NCBI RefSeq assembly: GCF_001399675.1
Contig: NZ_LJCO01000107.1
Location: forward strand, 31,450 to 95,449
Origin: Paenalicyclobacillus ferrooxydans
GTDB lineage: Bacteria > Bacillota > Bacilli > Alicyclobacillales > Alicyclobacillaceae
Length of the DNA stretch: 64,000 nt
Direction: 5' to 3'
Shown here in pieces: positions 43,413 through 52,989 of the stretch. The position numbers and the translations under genes were made by a program. The stretch's first letter is position 1; each line of letters starts with the position of its first letter. The notes under the pieces were generated by a model. It was not told the DNA's origin. It worked only from the letters and a program-made list of their open reading frames with translations, and made no database searches.

Positions 43413-44077
43413 AGTATAACGGGATGTTCGAGATCATCGGGCCCGTGATGGTCGGGCCATCGAGTTCACATACTGCGGGGGCTGTCCGGATTGGCAATAT
43501 CGCCCGACAGATCCTCGGTACAGACCCGCAACAGGTCAGCTTCCAACTGATGGGTTCGTTTGCCGAGACATACCAGGGGCACGGAACGGACCTTGCGCTC
43601 CTTGGCGGCATCCTAGGACTTGGAACGGATCATGAGGATATCCCTCGAGCGGACGAAATTGCAGTGGAGCGAGGACTTGTGTATGAGTTCACAAAGGGTC
43701 ATGGCGGACAGTACCATCCGAATACAGTGCGCATTGAGGTGAGCGGGAGCGGCCGAACAGTTCGTATGGTCGCCAGCTCACTCGGTGGCGGGAAGGCAGA
43801 GGTTCAGGAGTTGGAGGGATTGCCACTGCGGTTCTGTGTGGAGAACCCCACACTGGTTCTCTATCACCACGACCGATGCGGCTTTCTGGCACGTGTATCA
43901 CAACTGCTTGACAGTTCCGGCTACAACATTGCGAGACTGGCTTTGGAGCGCTGGCGGCGGGGCGGAGATGCCATCACCATTTGTGAAGTCGACGGGCAGT
44001 TGCAGCCAGGTATCTCAGAACTCTTGACCTCCATTCCAGATCTCAAGGATTTTCGCATTCTTTACGGAGATGTCTGA
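43409..44077 (+). CDS. sdaAB: L-serine dehydratase, beta subunit with ACT domain
   Basis: This 222-residue subunit starts with the catalytic-domain motif G-P-S-S-S-H-T-A-G-A and ends with an ACT domain (residues about 148-222) that binds amino acids. Together with the alpha subunit it forms the two-subunit Bacillus enzyme. The gene order is alpha then beta, the reverse of B. subtilis. Confidence 0.92.
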   Translation: MKYNGMFEIIGPVMVGPSSSHTAGAVRIGNIARQILGTDPQQVSFQLMGSFAETYQGHGTDLALLGGILGLGTDHEDIPRADEIAVERGLVYEFTKGHGGQYHPNTVRIEVSGSGRTVRMVASSLGGGKAEVQELEGLPLRFCVENPTLVLYHHDRCGFLARVSQLLDSSGYNIARLALERWRRGGDAITICEVDGQLQPGISELLTSIPDLKDFRILYGDV

Positions 44078-44411
44078 TAGAGTCGCATGCTCGGGTCTGA
44101 AATGAGCGATCACACACCAATTTTACCCGCAGGGGCTGAACACCGGATTTAAGTCGGTTTCAGCCCCTTAATGCGGCCAAGGGGTGCGGGAACGCGCGAA
44201 TTGAGTCTTAGCGGGAACGCAGGAATTAAGTCCACTTGGAAGACTCATGGACTGTGTTGTCTATTTTCTGAACGGGTCGTTACGCTGCGACTCCATGCAG
44301 ATAATCCTAGTGAATCATAGAACCCATGACATAAGGTGCGTTGTTGTGGGGGATAATGGATTTATTGGATAACGAGACCATACACAATGAAGGCATGGAG
44401 GAGCAGGGGAA
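44078..44411. other. Intergenic region with hairpin and 25-bp direct repeat
   Basis: AGGGGCTGAA (44131-44140) pairs with TTCAGCCCCT (44159-44168), a probable terminator of the serine dehydratase genes. GCGGGAACGC begins two imperfect 25-base copies at 44186-44210 and 44211-44235. No gene was seen. Confidence 0.6.
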
Positions 44412-44885
44412 ATGCGAATGACGCGAGTTGAAATGTCTAGTGAAACCAAGCAACGGATGACGGCACTGCTGAACCAACACGTAACCGACCTCACAGACCT
44501 ATTTATTCAGACGAAGTTGGCACATTGGAACGTGCGGGGCCCATATTTCATCGCCTATCACGAATTGTTTGATACGCTTGCAGGCAATTTGACAGAACTG
44601 ATTGACATCGTCGCAGAGCGAGTGACAGCGTTAGGTGCAGCGGCTGGCGTTCCGGTGCAGGCAATTGCGGACGAGACGTCGCTTCCCGTCTGGCGGACGG
44701 AAACGACTGAGGGTCTGGCTGTGATGAAACAACTAGCAGACAGCTGGGCTGTGGTAGCGAACAGTGCTCGGCATGCGATTGAGGCATCTGCAGATGACGA
44801 TCCCGATACATCAGACCTCTTCACAGAAGTATCGCGGCAGATGGATAAGGACCTCTGGTTCCTGGAAGCCCATTTATCTGAGTAA
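44412..44885 (+). CDS. dps: Dps-family DNA-protecting ferritin
   Basis: This 157-residue four-helix protein forms a 12-mer that oxidises and stores iron and shields DNA. The intersubunit ferroxidase residues are present: H in A-H-W-N-V-R-G, H in Y-H-E-L-F-D, D/E in the following helix. It is close in length to the E. coli-type Dps. GGAGG precedes the ATG. Its 3' end overlaps the convergent LysR gene by 12 bases. Confidence 0.9.
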   Translation: MRMTRVEMSSETKQRMTALLNQHVTDLTDLFIQTKLAHWNVRGPYFIAYHELFDTLAGNLTELIDIVAERVTALGAAAGVPVQAIADETSLPVWRTETTEGLAVMKQLADSWAVVANSARHAIEASADDDPDTSDLFTEVSRQMDKDLWFLEAHLSE

Positions 44886-45797
44886 CTGCGTTACCGGACC
44901 GTCCTGAAGCTGTGATTTGAATCGCTCGATAAAGTTCTTTACGACGGGGGCGTTGTGGCTTGCCTTTGGCCAGACCAAAGCGAGACACGAGTCCCCTTGT
45001 TCATAGTCGGCAATCGACAGCGGTACGCCGTCTCCGCTCATGATATATGGATCGTGCAGGATGGTGTAGTCTAAACCGACTGTAATGGCCAAATTCTCTC
45101 GCACAGCATTGCGAATCGCATCAAGATTGTTGGTTGAGAACAGAATGTTGACGGACCCGTGCTGCACGGAGAAGTCTTTGATAAACTCCCAAACTCGGTC
45201 GTCGTCATACAAAACCAGCTGTTGGCGGCGAATCTCATCCGCTGTAACCGCTTTCGAAAACGCCAGCGGAGAACTCTTGCTGACGGCTGCAATGACCTTG
45301 CCGCGTAAGACCACCTCGTAGTCGATCTTGTCTTTCATCTCACTCAGATCTCTTGTTAGCCCGATGAGTCCAATGTCTATCTTATCTTGTCGGATATCTT
45401 CAATGACCTCTTGGGATGCCTTCTCACTGATGCAGATAGAAATGTTGGGGTAATCCGCTTTGTAAGCGGACAAGGTGGCAGGGAGAAACATCATTGGCCC
45501 GGGCACCGTGGCAATTCTCAGCTCTCCGGTTAATTGCTGCGAATTCTGCGCGGCCTCCTCGCGCAACTCATGCAACTTCGTTAGGACTTCAAAGGCCTTG
45601 GTAATAATTCGTTTTCCAACGGGAGTGGGAACGGCCCCTTGCCGGGAACGCGTAAAAATTTTGCTTCCGAGTTCGTTCTCCAAATGCGTGATGGACTGAC
45701 TGATAGCTGACTGAGTCACATGGAGCTTTTTGGAGGCGATGGACAGTGAACCGGATCGGGCAACCTCAAGGATATATTCCAACTGTTCAATGTTCAT
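44874..45797 (-). CDS. LysR-family transcriptional regulator
   Basis: This 307-residue protein has a typical N-terminal winged HTH (L-E-Y-I-L-E-V-A, then T-Q-S-A-I-S-Q-S-I-T-H-L-E-N-E-L-G) and a C-terminal periplasmic-binding-like sensor domain. It is divergent from the R2lox gene with about 195 bases between them, the usual layout for a LysR protein controlling its neighbour. The effector is unknown. Confidence 0.9.
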   Translation of the reverse strand: MNIEQLEYILEVARSGSLSIASKKLHVTQSAISQSITHLENELGSKIFTRSRQGAVPTPVGKRIITKAFEVLTKLHELREEAAQNSQQLTGELRIATVPGPMMFLPATLSAYKADYPNISICISEKASQEVIEDIRQDKIDIGLIGLTRDLSEMKDKIDYEVVLRGKVIAAVSKSSPLAFSKAVTADEIRRQQLVLYDDDRVWEFIKDFSVQHGSVNILFSTNNLDAIRNAVRENLAITVGLDYTILHDPYIMSGDGVPLSIADYEQGDSCLALVWPKASHNAPVVKNFIERFKSQLQDGPVTQLLR

Positions 45798-45991
45798 GGG
45801 AACATCCTTCCATCTACCCTGTCATTTCCATTAGCCGTACTTAATCAAGCGTAACTAATTCTAATTATATGTGATTCCTAAAGTGTTTGTATAATAAAGT
45901 TAATTCAGAGTTTGTTAGAACCATTTGGACGATACCCTGCATACCCGAGGTGTTAAACAGCCTCGGCAGGGGGGAGGAAGGGGACTGTTGT

Positions 45992-46888
45992 ATGCGTGAG
46001 ATGACAACGACGAGCGCGTCGGGTCTGCGTCGGGACACACTGCCGTTTCGCCTGTATGAAAAAGCAAAACGCCTCGGTGTTTGGAATCCAAGAGACATTG
46101 ATTTTTCTCAGGACAAACGAGATTGGGCAAACATGACGGAGGAACAGCGTCTTGGTATTCTGCGCCTCATTTCGCAGTTCCAAGCTGGTGAAGAAGCCGT
46201 TACCCTAGACCTTCTGCCGCTGATTATGGTGATTGCAAGCGAAGGACGGCTTGAAGAGGAGATGTTTCTGACCACCTTTCTGTTTGAGGAAGCGAAGCAC
46301 ACCGATTTCTTTCGTCTACTGCTCGACACCCTCGATGTCCACGAAGACCTGTCCATGCACCACTCGGCAACCTATCAGAAAATTTTTTACGAGCTTCTCC
46401 CGCAGACGATGCAACGCTTGAAACACGATTCCTCCCCGAAGGCTGTCGCAGACGCCGCCGTTGTCTACAACATGTTTGTGGAAGGCATGCTTGCCGAGAC
46501 CGGCTACTATTCATTTTATCAATCACTTGAAAAGGTGAATATGATGCCTGGCCTGCTTGAAGGCATTGGCTATCTAAAACGCGATGAGTCGCGGCATATC
46601 GGTTACGGGACGTTCCTGCTCCAACGGCTGATCTGCGAAGACCCCTCTCTGTATGACTACGTAGAGGAGCGGCTTGGCGAACTGTTACCGTTGGCGATTG
46701 CGCTGAACCAGGAAGGGTTTGATGCCAACGGAGATAGAACGGACGATCCGATGGCTGTAGATGCCGAGGCAGTCATGGAGTTTTCGATGAAACAGTTCCA
46801 ACTGCGGATCGAAAAACTGCAGCGCGCCAAAGACCGTTCGATTGAAGAATTGTATCGCATGCCGGAGGAGGCGCTGGGGGTTCTCTGA
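45992..46888 (+). CDS. R2-like ligand-binding oxidase (R2lox)
   Basis: This 298-residue ferritin-like protein strongly resembles the Geobacillus R2lox, which holds a Mn/Fe centre, binds a fatty acid and forms a Tyr-Val cross-link. Visible are F-Q-A-G-E-E-A-V70, L-F-E-E-A-K-H103, the candidate tyrosine Y159 in V-V-Y-N-M-F-V-E-G, and the second metal pair in R-D-E-S-R-H-I-G-Y-G. It lacks the radical-transfer C-terminus of ribonucleotide reductase R2. The ATG at 45992 after GGAAGGGG is used. The redox operon that follows may share its role. Confidence 0.88.
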   Translation: MREMTTTSASGLRRDTLPFRLYEKAKRLGVWNPRDIDFSQDKRDWANMTEEQRLGILRLISQFQAGEEAVTLDLLPLIMVIASEGRLEEEMFLTTFLFEEAKHTDFFRLLLDTLDVHEDLSMHHSATYQKIFYELLPQTMQRLKHDSSPKAVADAAVVYNMFVEGMLAETGYYSFYQSLEKVNMMPGLLEGIGYLKRDESRHIGYGTFLLQRLICEDPSLYDYVEERLGELLPLAIALNQEGFDANGDRTDDPMAVDAEAVMEFSMKQFQLRIEKLQRAKDRSIEELYRMPEEALGVL

Positions 46889-47058
46889 ACCCCTCAGCCC
46901 TTGTGGTGTATGTGAGCCTGTGTTGGCATGTGCATTGAGTCGTTGACAGTGGATGCGCCGAGACATCCTTGGCGTGTGCATTGACTCCTTGTCTGTTTCT
47001 ACACTGATGCTGGTTCTGTATGTATGCGCTTACTTAATCACAAAAGGAGGTTTTGTTG

Positions 47059-48579
47059 ATGTCGGTTGTACCGCAACTGATGCAGTTTCCCTTGTTCATC
47101 GACGGGGCGTGGTCACCAAGTGAGTCTGGAGAGTGGTTCGAGGTGACGAACCCGGCAACGGGTCAACCCTCTGCACAGGTGGCAAAGGCCGGTGTCAGTG
47201 ATGTAAACCGGGCCGTGCAATCAGCAAGAGACGCATTCGAAAGTGGTGTCTGGTCGAGGCGCTCTCCTGCAGAGCGAGCACAGGTTTTGGTCGCCTTTGC
47301 TCAAAAGATCGCTGAGAACGCACAGCAACTTGTCTACCTTGAAGCCATCTCATCGGGCGGCACCGTGCGACGCGTAGGAGGCTCTGATATCTTGCAAATC
47401 TGCGACTTATTGCAACAGACCGCGCAGTTTGCACTTGAGTACCCATACGTGGAGTCGCTGCCTGTGATGGCATTCCCTGGTCCAAGCAACAATCAGGTCT
47501 GGCGCGAACCGATTGGTGTCTGCGCTGCGATTACAGCATGGAACTTCCCGCTGATTCTCGCCATGTGGAAACTTGCTCCGGCACTGGCAATGGGGAACTC
47601 CATTGTTATGAAACCGGCGTCCAATACGCCGCTGACGACCTTGAAACTCGCCGAACTTGCCGTTGAAGCGGGCCTGCCAAAAGGCGTGTTCAACGTCATC
47701 GCAGGCCCAGGCGCGAGTGTCGGTGAGGCGTTGGTGCAGCACAGGCTGGTGGATAAGGTCGCCTTTACCGGATCGACCGAGGTGGGTCGCCGAATCATGC
47801 AAATGGCTGCCGGTACGGTGAAAAAAGTGACGCTCGAACTCGGCGGCAAGTCACCAGCCATTGTACGCCCGGACGCTGACCTAGACATTGCCATCCCAGG
47901 GATTCTGTTTGGGACCTTCCTGCACAGCGGCCAGATCTGCGAATCCGGCACGCGCGTTCTCGTCCATGACAGCATCTACGACGAGGTCGTCGAACGCCTT
48001 GCGGCACTCGCGAGCACGATTCGTGTTGGCGATCCGCTGAGTGAACAAACCGGCATGGGGCCCATCATCTCGGAAGGTCAGTTGCAGACCATCCTCGAGT
48101 ACATCGAAGCAGGGAAGCGTGAAGGTGCGAGACTCGTCTGCGGCGGCAATCGGATCACAGACGAAGGACTGGAGAACGGTTATTTCGTGGAACCCACGAT
48201 TTTTGCTGACGTGAGAAACGATATGAAGATTGCACAGGAGGAGATTTTTGGGCCCGTTCTTTCCGTCATTCGCTATACCGACGAAGAGGAGGCGGTACGC
48301 CTCGCGAACGATACCATCTATGGTCTCGCTGCGGGTGTCTGGACGCGGGACATCAACGCTGCGTACCGAATCGCACGTGAGCTTCGGGCAGGAACTATAT
48401 GGATCAATGACTGGCACATGTTCCGCAGCGACGCGCCGTTCGGCGGTTACAAGCAGAGCGGATTTGGCCGAGAGATTGGCAAATACGCACTCGACGAGTA
48501 CAGCCAGATTAAGCATGTTCATGCATCGCTCGTGACTGAGTTGTCCGGTCGTCCCTGGTACAGCATTTTGTTTTCCTGA
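47059..48579 (+). CDS. NAD(P)-dependent aldehyde dehydrogenase
   Basis: This 506-residue member of the ALDH superfamily has W-N-F-P, F-T-G-S-T-E-V-G, the catalytic Glu in L-E-L-G-G-K-S-P and the nucleophilic Cys in G-Q-I-C-E-S-G-T-R. AAAGGAGG lies 8 bases before the ATG. It is followed after one base by a DUF779 gene, a pairing known for acetaldehyde-type dehydrogenases. Confidence 0.92.
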   Translation: MSVVPQLMQFPLFIDGAWSPSESGEWFEVTNPATGQPSAQVAKAGVSDVNRAVQSARDAFESGVWSRRSPAERAQVLVAFAQKIAENAQQLVYLEAISSGGTVRRVGGSDILQICDLLQQTAQFALEYPYVESLPVMAFPGPSNNQVWREPIGVCAAITAWNFPLILAMWKLAPALAMGNSIVMKPASNTPLTTLKLAELAVEAGLPKGVFNVIAGPGASVGEALVQHRLVDKVAFTGSTEVGRRIMQMAAGTVKKVTLELGGKSPAIVRPDADLDIAIPGILFGTFLHSGQICESGTRVLVHDSIYDEVVERLAALASTIRVGDPLSEQTGMGPIISEGQLQTILEYIEAGKREGARLVCGGNRITDEGLENGYFVEPTIFADVRNDMKIAQEEIFGPVLSVIRYTDEEEAVRLANDTIYGLAAGVWTRDINAAYRIARELRAGTIWINDWHMFRSDAPFGGYKQSGFGREIGKYALDEYSQIKHVHASLVTELSGRPWYSILFS

Positions 48580-48580
48580 G

Positions 48581-48919
48581 GTGGCTGTGAGGGCAGCCAT
48601 ATACCGATTGTCAGAGACCGCACGTGACTTGGTCGCGAAGGTGGCTGCAGATAAAGGCACACCCCTTTGCATGGTGATTGCAAACGGCTGCTGTGACGGG
48701 ACGGCGCCGTATCTCTACGCCAATATGACACCGGAGCTGCACTGGACACTGGTTATGGAAGACGATCTTGTGTCCGTATATACAGGAAACCTCGGACCTG
48801 ACGTGCCCGGGATGGATGTTTTGATAGACGCGCGCCGCGATTTGAGTGACAGCTTATCGCTCGAATCGGATTACGGTTATCGCTTTGTTGTCCGTTTTGT
48901 GGAGTCGGGGAATTTGTGA
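48581..48919 (+). CDS. DUF779 family protein
   Basis: This 112-residue protein has the family's Cys motif N-G-C-C-D-G-T-A-P. DUF779 genes regularly sit beside acetaldehyde dehydrogenases and have been suggested to assist them; the exact role is not known. The GTG start is one base after the aldehyde dehydrogenase stop, so translation is coupled. Confidence 0.85.
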   Translation: MAVRAAIYRLSETARDLVAKVAADKGTPLCMVIANGCCDGTAPYLYANMTPELHWTLVMEDDLVSVYTGNLGPDVPGMDVLIDARRDLSDSLSLESDYGYRFVVRFVESGNL

Positions 48920-48957
48920 AGTTGGGGAAATGAACCACGTAGAGGAGAGTGAATGAG

Positions 48958-50166
48958 ATGCAGACATCTCTGTTTCAGGTGTCTTTGCGTACGACGGTTA
49001 CAAGCGGATCCGGTTCGCGGTCGCTGTTGCCGGCAACCGTCCAGGGATTAGGCGGCAGGAGGGCCGTGCTTTTTACGGACAAGGGGCTGACGAACGCTGG
49101 AATCACGCAAAAGATTACAGAGCTGTTTGAGACGATGCCTGGCGGCGTGCAGCTTGTGGGCATCTTTGACGAGATTGAGCAGGACGCGAAGGCCAGCATC
49201 ATCAACAAGGCGGTACGCTACTTCAAAGAGTGCTCCGGGGACAGTTTGATTGCGCTCGGCGGCGGCAGCGTCCTTGACACCGTCAAAGGTGTCAAATGGA
49301 TGATGAGCAAGGGTCTTTCCGATATTCGTCAGGGCTTGCTCGGGAACGTGCTTGAAATGTGGCCGCGTGCACAGTACATTCCCATTCCGCACGTGGCGAT
49401 TCCTACAACAGCTGGCACGGGAGCTGAAGTCTCGCCAATCGCTGTCATCTTCCATGACGAGGCACAGGTCAAGATGAACATCATCAACCCGTTTGTCAAC
49501 GCGGATATCGCGTTGCTCGATCCCGATCTCACTGTCGGACTTCCGCCCTCCATCACAGCCTTCACGGGCTTTGATGCACTGACGCATGCGATTGAGGCCT
49601 ACTTCTCGCCGCAAAACAATCCGATGGCCGATGCTTACGCTGTTCAAGCTGCACGGATGGTTGTCGAGAACCTTGGGACTGCGGTCAAGGAGGGGAGCAA
49701 CCTTCCGGCTCGTGCCAACATGTTGGTTGCCAGCGCCATGGCCATCTCCGCATTCAGTCTCACCCTGAATGCGATTCCCGTGCACAACATGGCTCACGCT
49801 TTTGGGGCGAAGTTTGGGATTCCACACGGACTTGCCAATGCAGTCCTGCTCCCGTATGTGATGCGTGTGCTAGGGGACTTTTATAAACCGCGGATCCACG
49901 GGTTTGCGGAGTCTATCCGTCTGCCAAACATTCCGACCGATGCAGATGCATGCTTGCAGGAGGTCATCGCATTCCTCGAACAACTCCGTGAGGAAGTGGG
50001 GCTCCCAAGCACCTTCGCAGATTTTGAAATGCATCCGCAGGTACTTGAGCACATGGTCGAATACGTTCATGCCGACCCGTCGGGCCTTGTATTCCGGCTT
50101 CCAGATGCAGTGATTCAGTACGTCACCAGTCAGGTTGCAGGTGCACCGGTTCCCGCGGGGAATTAA
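48958..50166 (+). CDS. Iron-containing (type III) alcohol dehydrogenase
   Basis: This 402-residue enzyme interconverts alcohols and aldehydes with NAD. It has G-G-G-S-V-L-D-T, T-T-A-G-T-G-A-E and the metal-binding run H-N-M-A-H-A-F-G with a later H in G-I-P-H-G-L-A-N. With the aldehyde dehydrogenase it would convert an alcohol to an acid through two steps. The ATG is set 10 bases after GAGGAG; a GTG at 48949 is in frame. Confidence 0.92.
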   Translation: MQTSLFQVSLRTTVTSGSGSRSLLPATVQGLGGRRAVLFTDKGLTNAGITQKITELFETMPGGVQLVGIFDEIEQDAKASIINKAVRYFKECSGDSLIALGGGSVLDTVKGVKWMMSKGLSDIRQGLLGNVLEMWPRAQYIPIPHVAIPTTAGTGAEVSPIAVIFHDEAQVKMNIINPFVNADIALLDPDLTVGLPPSITAFTGFDALTHAIEAYFSPQNNPMADAYAVQAARMVVENLGTAVKEGSNLPARANMLVASAMAISAFSLTLNAIPVHNMAHAFGAKFGIPHGLANAVLLPYVMRVLGDFYKPRIHGFAESIRLPNIPTDADACLQEVIAFLEQLREEVGLPSTFADFEMHPQVLEHMVEYVHADPSGLVFRLPDAVIQYVTSQVAGAPVPAGN

Positions 50167-50524
50167 ACAAACGCCGCAACATGGACAGGGGCTGGCGATG
50201 CTGCCCTCAATTGCAATAGGACCGGTGTGCAGCAGGTCCTATTTGACGTTTTCTGGCGCATCTTCGTTTTGAACGAGCATTGAAAAGCCCACAGGAATCA
50301 GGCTTCGTCGTCACACTCATGGTGTCGCTTGGCATGCATTTCATAGTGACGAGATCATACTCCAAGTGTTAGCCTCATTCTATGAAAGCTGCGGAGGTTA
50401 ACATGTTCATGATAGATTCCACTCACAGAGTGTGTGTCGGGAACGATATAGGATGTCAGATCTGCTGCGAAGCACAAAGTCCGCAACAGGTCTGTTTGGT
50501 GTTGCTGACCTCGGGGGTGAGCTT
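50167..50524. terminator. Intergenic region with terminator-like hairpin
   Basis: AATAGGACC (50215-50223) pairs with GGTCCTATT (50235-50243), closing the dehydrogenase operon. The rest up to 50524 shows no gene; an in-frame extension of the next gene from 50432 lacks a ribosome site. Confidence 0.6.
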
Positions 50525-51994
50525 ATGAAACGGTGGACAGCAGCACTCTCAGCGGTTCTGATGTCCGGCTTGACGCTCATGACCGGTTTAATGCACGGAG
50601 AGGTTGCACAGGCCTCCGCGTACAGTTTGTCAACGAAGCAGATTGTCTGGGGCGGCAAGACGGTGTCCAGTCCAGAGGGCATCGCAGCTATCGATCCATC
50701 CACGCACAAGCTGACGACCTATATGCCCATTTGGTATGTCATGCAGGCTCTGCAGTCGGTTGGGATCACCAGCGGCTGGGACGGGACGAACTGGACCATG
50801 GAGATGCCGTATGGTGATACTCCGAGTGTAGACTTGCATACCGTGAACGCGGGCAGCGGATCGAAACACTTTTATATCAACGGAGTGAACGTCCAAAACG
50901 TGGGCGGAATTGTCTATCAAGACCCTGCTTCGAAGCAAGAGACCACGTATATTCCAGTCTGGTATGTCATGAAAGTTCTCGGATATGAAAATATCGTCTC
51001 ACACTGGAGCGGGGCGGTGTGGTCGTTGACCCCGGGACCGGTTCCATTCTCCGAAAACGCTGCGGCGGAACCATCTTCTGTTGCCGCAGGTGTGATTCCA
51101 GGGGCCGCGTCTTCGACAGGGGGGACGATGGAATCTTGGCAAAACAGCGGTCAGGATGTATCCATCGACAACCTGTCTTACAATGGTGCGGGAAATGTAC
51201 TTCCAATACAAGGGCATGTCAACGGATCGCACGTCGGAGATATCGTTGTTGAAGTGTACGCGGCCGACAGCGAAAACTGGTTTTATTCTGTTCCAGTTGA
51301 CAGCGCGGGTAACTTCTCCTCAACGATTGTTTTACCCTATCATGGGACAAATTATGTCACGGTTGGAGACGCAAGTTTTGCTAGCGACTCTTTTGGACTT
51401 TCTCAGAGTGCTGCTTACGGGGAGTTCAACAACTTGCGTCCAACACTGGGCCCTGCACAACTTGCATTATTGCAGAGTTGGATGGTCAATTACAACGATG
51501 CTGCGTCGGTTCACAACCTGGCGGTCAAGATTACCGCATCAGCACAGACCAAGGACCAGGCTATCCGACTCGTCAGCAACTGGGTATCGCAAAATGTCGA
51601 TTACAACTTTCCAGAGCTGAACCAGAATCAGTTTGTTTGGCAGCAAGCCACACAGACGCTGAACAAAGGGTACGGTGTGTGTCAGGATCAAGCAGCAGTA
51701 GCCGCGGCACTGCTTCGCTCGTTGGATATTCCGACAGAGGTCATCGGCGGAGAAGCATACGATCCGACAACGCATCAGGACCTCGGAACACACGCATGGA
51801 ATAAAGCATGGGACGGAATCCAGTGGATAACGTTTGATGCGTGCTGGGATCAGAACTACACGCAGACCACCAGCATCGCTCCGCCGGCCAGCATATCAGA
51901 TGACTACTTCAATATTCCTGCGGAACTGTTTAACCGATCGCACGTCCCGGATCCGACGGATCCGTTTGGGTGGGCGGCCAACCCGCGTGTATAA
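50525..51994 (+). CDS. Secreted transglutaminase-like protease with two stalk-like repeats
   Basis: This 489-residue protein has a clear signal peptide (about 1-32). Two copies of a T-Y-x-P-x-W-Y-V-M motif domain (about residues 70-100 and 140-170) resemble copper-amine-oxidase-N/stalk repeats, then comes an Ig-like segment and a transglutaminase core with Cys (G-V-C-Q-D-Q), His (T-H-A-W-N) and Asp (T-F-D-A-C-W). It probably processes or cross-links proteins in the wall. GGGGGTGAG precedes the ATG. Confidence 0.8.
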   Translation: MKRWTAALSAVLMSGLTLMTGLMHGEVAQASAYSLSTKQIVWGGKTVSSPEGIAAIDPSTHKLTTYMPIWYVMQALQSVGITSGWDGTNWTMEMPYGDTPSVDLHTVNAGSGSKHFYINGVNVQNVGGIVYQDPASKQETTYIPVWYVMKVLGYENIVSHWSGAVWSLTPGPVPFSENAAAEPSSVAAGVIPGAASSTGGTMESWQNSGQDVSIDNLSYNGAGNVLPIQGHVNGSHVGDIVVEVYAADSENWFYSVPVDSAGNFSSTIVLPYHGTNYVTVGDASFASDSFGLSQSAAYGEFNNLRPTLGPAQLALLQSWMVNYNDAASVHNLAVKITASAQTKDQAIRLVSNWVSQNVDYNFPELNQNQFVWQQATQTLNKGYGVCQDQAAVAAALLRSLDIPTEVIGGEAYDPTTHQDLGTHAWNKAWDGIQWITFDACWDQNYTQTTSIAPPASISDDYFNIPAELFNRSHVPDPTDPFGWAANPRV

Positions 51995-52011
51995 TCAGAC
52001 AAACAGACCAT

Positions 52012-52045
52012 GAGAGGATGCCGGCGAATGCTTGGCATCCTTCTC
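52012..52045 (+). terminator. Terminator after the transglutaminase gene
   Basis: GAGAGGATGCC (52012-52022) pairs with GGCATCCTTCTC (52034-52045), leaving a short bulge. Confidence 0.65.
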
Positions 52046-52171
52046 TATGTCCAGCTAAAGTTTGCCTGTCGAAAGCCGTTACCCGAAAGATGGGCAAGAA
52101 CTCTGCGCCAAGTTGCAAGCGACTCGGGTTTCGTGACATCTGTAAATTCCGGTTTTAAAGGAGATTGTCAT

Positions 52172-52378
52172 ATGACCGAATACATCAAAAGCCTGCGAGA
52201 AATTGCGGGCACGCGACCCTTGATACAATGCGGGGCCACTGTGGTCGTCTTTGGTGAAGCCAACCGTGTGTTAATGCTGCGTATGCGTGCTCCTGTTCAG
52301 TTGTGCTATGATGAAACACTAGACCCTGTTCAAGCGATGACAAGAGTCAATGGCATGCGTAAAGTACGTGACATGTAG
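52172..52378 (+). pseudogene. Truncated Nudix hydrolase remnant
   Basis: After AAAGGAG and an ATG, the first roughly 37 residues (I-Q-C-G-A-T-V-V-V-F, V-L-M-L-R) match the start of a Nudix domain. The Nudix box itself (G-x5-E-x7-R-E-U-x-E-E) is missing, and the frame runs into unrelated sequence that leads to clpP. A deletion joining a Nudix gene to the clpP upstream region would explain this. Confidence 0.6.
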
Positions 52379-52404
52379 GGGAAATGAATGAGGGGGGTAG
52401 TTCC

Positions 52405-52989
52405 ATGAGTTTGATTCCATACGTGATTGAACAAACCAGCCGCGGTGAACGGAGCTATGATATTTACTCACGGCTTTTAAAGGACCGGATCGTAATCGTT
52501 GGTCAAGAGATTGATGACACGCTGTCCAATGCGATTGTTGCACAACTACTGTTTTTGGCAGCCGATGATCCCGATAAGGACATCCAGATGTACATCAACA
52601 GTCCGGGAGGATCGGTCACAGCCGGGTTTGCCATCTATGACACGATGCAGCACATCAAGCCGGACGTGTCTACAATGTGTATCGGCATGGCGGCGAGCTT
52701 TGGTGCAGTCTTGTTGACAGCCGGAGCCAAAGGGAAGCGATTTGCTCTGCCGAACAGCGAGGTCATGATTCATCAGCCACTCGGCGGCGCTCGCGGCCAG
52801 GCCTCAGACATCAAAATCCAGGCGGATTGGATTCTCAATACTCGAGAAAAATTGAACCAGCTTTTGGCCCGCCACACGGGTCAAAGTGTCGAACAAATCG
52901 CCATAGACACGGACCGTGACCGGTTTATGAGCGCCGAAGAAGCCAAGGCATATGGTCTGATTGACGACGTCATTGTTCGGACGCTCTAA
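52405..52989 (+). CDS. clpP: ATP-dependent Clp protease proteolytic subunit
   Basis: This 194-residue serine protease assembles into the 14-mer barrel fed by Clp ATPases. The triad is Ser98 (G-M-A-A-S-F-G), His123 (M-I-H-Q-P) and Asp172 (T-D-R-D-R-F). AGGGGGG lies 7 bases before the ATG. No CtsR operator was recognised upstream. Confidence 0.95.
   Translation: MSLIPYVIEQTSRGERSYDIYSRLLKDRIVIVGQEIDDTLSNAIVAQLLFLAADDPDKDIQMYINSPGGSVTAGFAIYDTMQHIKPDVSTMCIGMAASFGAVLLTAGAKGKRFALPNSEVMIHQPLGGARGQASDIKIQADWILNTREKLNQLLARHTGQSVEQIAIDTDRDRFMSAEEAKAYGLIDDVIVRTL

Noticed and set aside
47881..48672. 263-aa minus-strand frame across the aldehyde dehydrogenase
   Set aside because: Shadow of a highly conserved gene; composition not protein-like.
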